Positions 41,584-42,935 of a DNA stretch of 42,935 nucleotides are shown here, one piece after another (position 1 is the first letter of the stretch; each line of letters begins with the position of its first letter). Under the pieces are notes generated by a model. That model ran no database searches. It was given only the letters and a program-made list of their open reading frames with translations, and was not told the DNA's origin. A program made the translations under genes and the position numbers. This DNA is from an uncultured Lachnospiraceae bacterium (GTDB lineage: Bacteria; Bacillota; Clostridia; Lachnospirales; Lachnospiraceae): contig URPH01000024.1 in the NCBI GenBank assembly GCA_900549665.1, positions 1 through 42,935 on the forward strand, in the 5' to 3' direction.

Positions 41584-42053
41584 TTTTACTGTTTCTTCCA
41601 TGTTCCGAATTTACAAGCAGTATTTTTCCCCTGGTCTGCCTTTTAATTACTGTTTTCCTTATATTTTTTATTCATCGGCAGTAATCCTTGCCTGGCTTGT
41701 TTCTTATTTACTGTTTTTTTCCTTGTTTTGAATCTATAGATCGTAATTTTTGCCTGGCTTGCTTTTTATTTACTGTTTTTTCTCTTGTTTTAACCCTACA
41801 GGCAGTAATTTCTATCTGGCTTGCTTTTTATTTACTGTTTTTTCCTTGTTTTAACCCTACAGGCAGTAATTTCTATCTGGCTTGCTTCTTATTTACTGTT
41901 TTTTTCTCGTTTTAACCCTACAGGCAGTAATTCATCCTCTAACTTGCTCAATATTTACTGTTTATAATATTTTGGGGATTTATAGACAGTAATCTACATT
42001 CCAATCTGCTTGTAGTTTACTGTGTTTAAGAAATTTTGAATTGCAGACAGTAT
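41584..42053. repeat. Array of about eight 61-62-bp repeats with alternating TTACTG and CAGTAA
   Basis: TTACTG occurs at 41586, 41647, 41708, 41770, 41832, 41893, 41955 and 42017. Its complement CAGTA(A) occurs at 41618, 41679, 41741 (degenerate, TCGTAA), 41803, 41864, 41925, 41987 and 42048. Each series has a period of 61 or 62 bp, and neighbours of opposite orientation are 29-33 bp apart. Three central units are nearly identical (with CTGGCTTGC and TTTTAACCCTACAGG), and the outer units are degenerate. No coding sense is seen, and the period is too regular for random AT-rich DNA. Confidence 0.9.
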
Positions 42054-42087
42054 TTCCAGACTTTTATAATAAATAGAAGTGAAAAAC

Positions 42088-42113
42088 AAGGCTCTCCGTT
42101 ACCAGAGAGCCTT
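42088..42113 (-). terminator. Hairpin terminator of the SdpI-type locus
   Basis: AAGGCTCTC and GAGAGCCTT form a 9-bp stem with an 8-nt loop; the minus strand continues TTGTTTTTC. Confidence 0.75.
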
Positions 42114-42156
42114 ATAATTCATACAGAATATGATTGCATAAATTTACTGGCTATAA

Positions 42157-42415
42157 CTATTTTTTTATCATCTTCTTTTTCATCACATTATGTTCAAACT
42201 CAATCCATGCTATCTCAGCAAATACAACTATCATATAAATAACCACCTGAAACACAACGCCATCCAGCAACACTCGTCAGTTCATCCTCATGAGGTGGTT
42301 TTTCTCCCGTGTTGATTGTTACCGGTTTTTCAGCCCTATACTGCCTTATTCCAAGTATGATAAAAATAAGAAAAACTAATAATGAAATTACCAAATAAAT
42401 AATTGTCGCAGCCAT
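42157..42415 (-). pseudogene. Small membrane protein broken by a frameshift or deletion
   Basis: AGGAGG is placed six bases before the ATG at 42415. The first frame gives a transmembrane helix (IIYLVISLLVFLIFIILGI) and PVTINTGEKPPHEDELTSVA, then turns into an unlikely Cys-rich end at 42215. From that point another frame gives LDGVVFQVVIYMIVVFAEIA and a basic end EFEHNVMKKKMIKK, stopping at 42157, a normal second helix and tail. I infer that an internal deletion changed the frame. It is the second gene after the SdpI-like one. Confidence 0.65.
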
Positions 42416-42444
42416 ATCCATCCTCCTGACTCAAAAATAGTAAT

Positions 42445-42822
42445 TTATCTACGCATTCCGTCATCATTGAAATGTTTTTGCAAAGCTTTCTCTGTCGGAT
42501 AAATTGATACGATCAAAATAATACATTGAATTGTCACAAGAATTCCTCCCACAACCCCAATCGTATTTTCATCACTATGGTATAACGGAATATGTATCAA
42601 AGCAGATGGTATCATCATTAACCATCCTATTTTCCACCAAAGTTTTCCACAATAGTCGTGAGCAAATTTCCATGTATCCATGTTTTTCATCGAACGTGTT
42701 GTTCTGTAGCCTAACATACCATTTATATGTTTGGGACAATGTTTCCACATCATTCTTCCTCCAACAACCATAACAATTGGAATTAATAAATCACATATTA
42801 ACATAAACCACCAAAACCACAT
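42445..42822 (-). CDS. SdpI-family membrane protein
   Basis: 125 residues from the ATG at 42822, with GGAGGTG six bases upstream; an in-frame ATG six codons earlier is rejected. Three hydrophobic helices are seen. The SdpI motif is clear: INGMLGYRTTRSMKNMDTWKF (shown in part) with FAHDYCGKLWWKIG. SdpI proteins give immunity to the SdpC toxin in Bacillus; many relatives are orphan genes. It is probably cotranscribed with the broken membrane gene that follows. Confidence 0.85.
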   Translation of the reverse strand: MWFWWFMLICDLLIPIVMVVGGRMMWKHCPKHINGMLGYRTTRSMKNMDTWKFAHDYCGKLWWKIGWLMMIPSALIHIPLYHSDENTIGVVGGILVTIQCIILIVSIYPTEKALQKHFNDDGMRR

Positions 42823-42870
42823 AAAATCCACCTCCCACATTTAGATTTTCTTATTTCGGCAAACTGGAAT

Positions 42871-42899
42871 TGTATATTAATTTTTCTTATTTAGTCTAA
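42871..42899 (-). promoter_or_regulatory. Promoter of the SdpI-type locus
   Basis: TTAGAC (42894-42899) and TATACA (42871-42876) on the minus strand with a 17-bp spacer, about 50 bp before the ATG. Confidence 0.6.
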
Positions 42900-42935
42900 T
42901 ATGGAAATCGTTGGCTTTAGAACATTCTTCATATG

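Noticed and set aside
41584..42053. The repeat array as a CRISPR locus
   Set aside because: The whole 61-62-bp unit repeats with gradual drift. There are no unique spacers between identical repeats, and no cas gene is in the window.
42891..42935. Short open end at the right edge (minus strand, ending at 42891)
   Set aside because: Only 14 codons are in view and they overlap the -35 of the SdpI promoter, so a gene end cannot be supported.

Overview
The window looks like a chromosomal segment of a Gram-positive Clostridia, most likely a gut Lachnospiraceae: moderate to low GC, strong AGGAGG-type ribosome binding sites, consensus sigma-A promoters, tight operons with ATGA overlaps, and a FabK/FabT-type fatty-acid synthesis operon with fused accD-accA. 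The genus call is inference; no 16S or other marker is present.

Layout. 0-4.2 kb (minus): the start of a response regulator, a decayed C-terminal piece of rlmD, rlmD, yhaM, and a membrane-anchored HtrA-like protein that appears to have lost two catalytic residues. 4.2-8.8 kb (plus): mutS2, apparently transcribed from a promoter so close that the mRNA would be leaderless, then a two-component pair. 8.8-9.1 kb: a 197-bp near-palindromic element that supplies the 3' end of trmL. 9.1-14 kb (minus): lrp-aminotransferase-trmL, an AIR-synthase-like gene and a VanW/G5 surface protein with an Ala/Gln tail. 14.1-18.2 kb: a 33-residue membrane protein, a TPR-like protein, a DnaQ-type exonuclease, endonuclease III, and a B12/radical-SAM protein with an in-frame pentapeptide array. 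18.4-21.1 kb (plus): an HD-GYP phosphodiesterase with a long leader, then an HD protein and a PF06541-like membrane protein.

21.1-29.5 kb is the main metabolic locus, all on minus: acpP-fabK-fabD-fabG-fabF-accDA-(second FabK-like flavoprotein)-fabH-fabT. One consensus promoter, with FabT-like palindromes on both sides of its core, sits in front of acpP, so the terminal gene (FabT) probably represses its own operon. accB, accC and fabZ are not in the window.

29.6-36.5 kb (minus): an AGCS sodium:alanine-type symporter, a half-size EamA protein, a stand-alone FakA/YloV-like domain, an HD protein, an aldo/keto reductase, an uncharacterised Cys-rich protein, a small alarmone synthetase, an alpha/beta-hydrolase remnant, a small DUF2007-like protein and a bacteriohemerythrin. 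36.5-38.8 kb is accessory: an Rpn-type PD-(D/E)XK nuclease with a well-placed internal start (candidate intragenic antitoxin), a 5'-truncated DUF6273-like gene, a dispersed 24-bp repeat, and tRNA-Gly(GCC) with its own promoter, leader hairpin and terminator. 39-41 kb: a GH3-like surface protein that seems to lack catalytic motifs, and a ProX-type editing protein.

41.0-42.9 kb is AT-rich and the least explained part. It holds a promoter-to-terminator unit of about 270 nt with no convincing ORF (candidate non-coding RNA), then an array of about eight 61-62-bp repeats in which TTACTG and CAGTAA alternate every 29-33 bp, then a decayed two-gene SdpI-type locus. The best candidates for undescribed biology are this array with the adjacent RNA, the intragenic rpn start, and the pair of apparently inactive surface enzymes.
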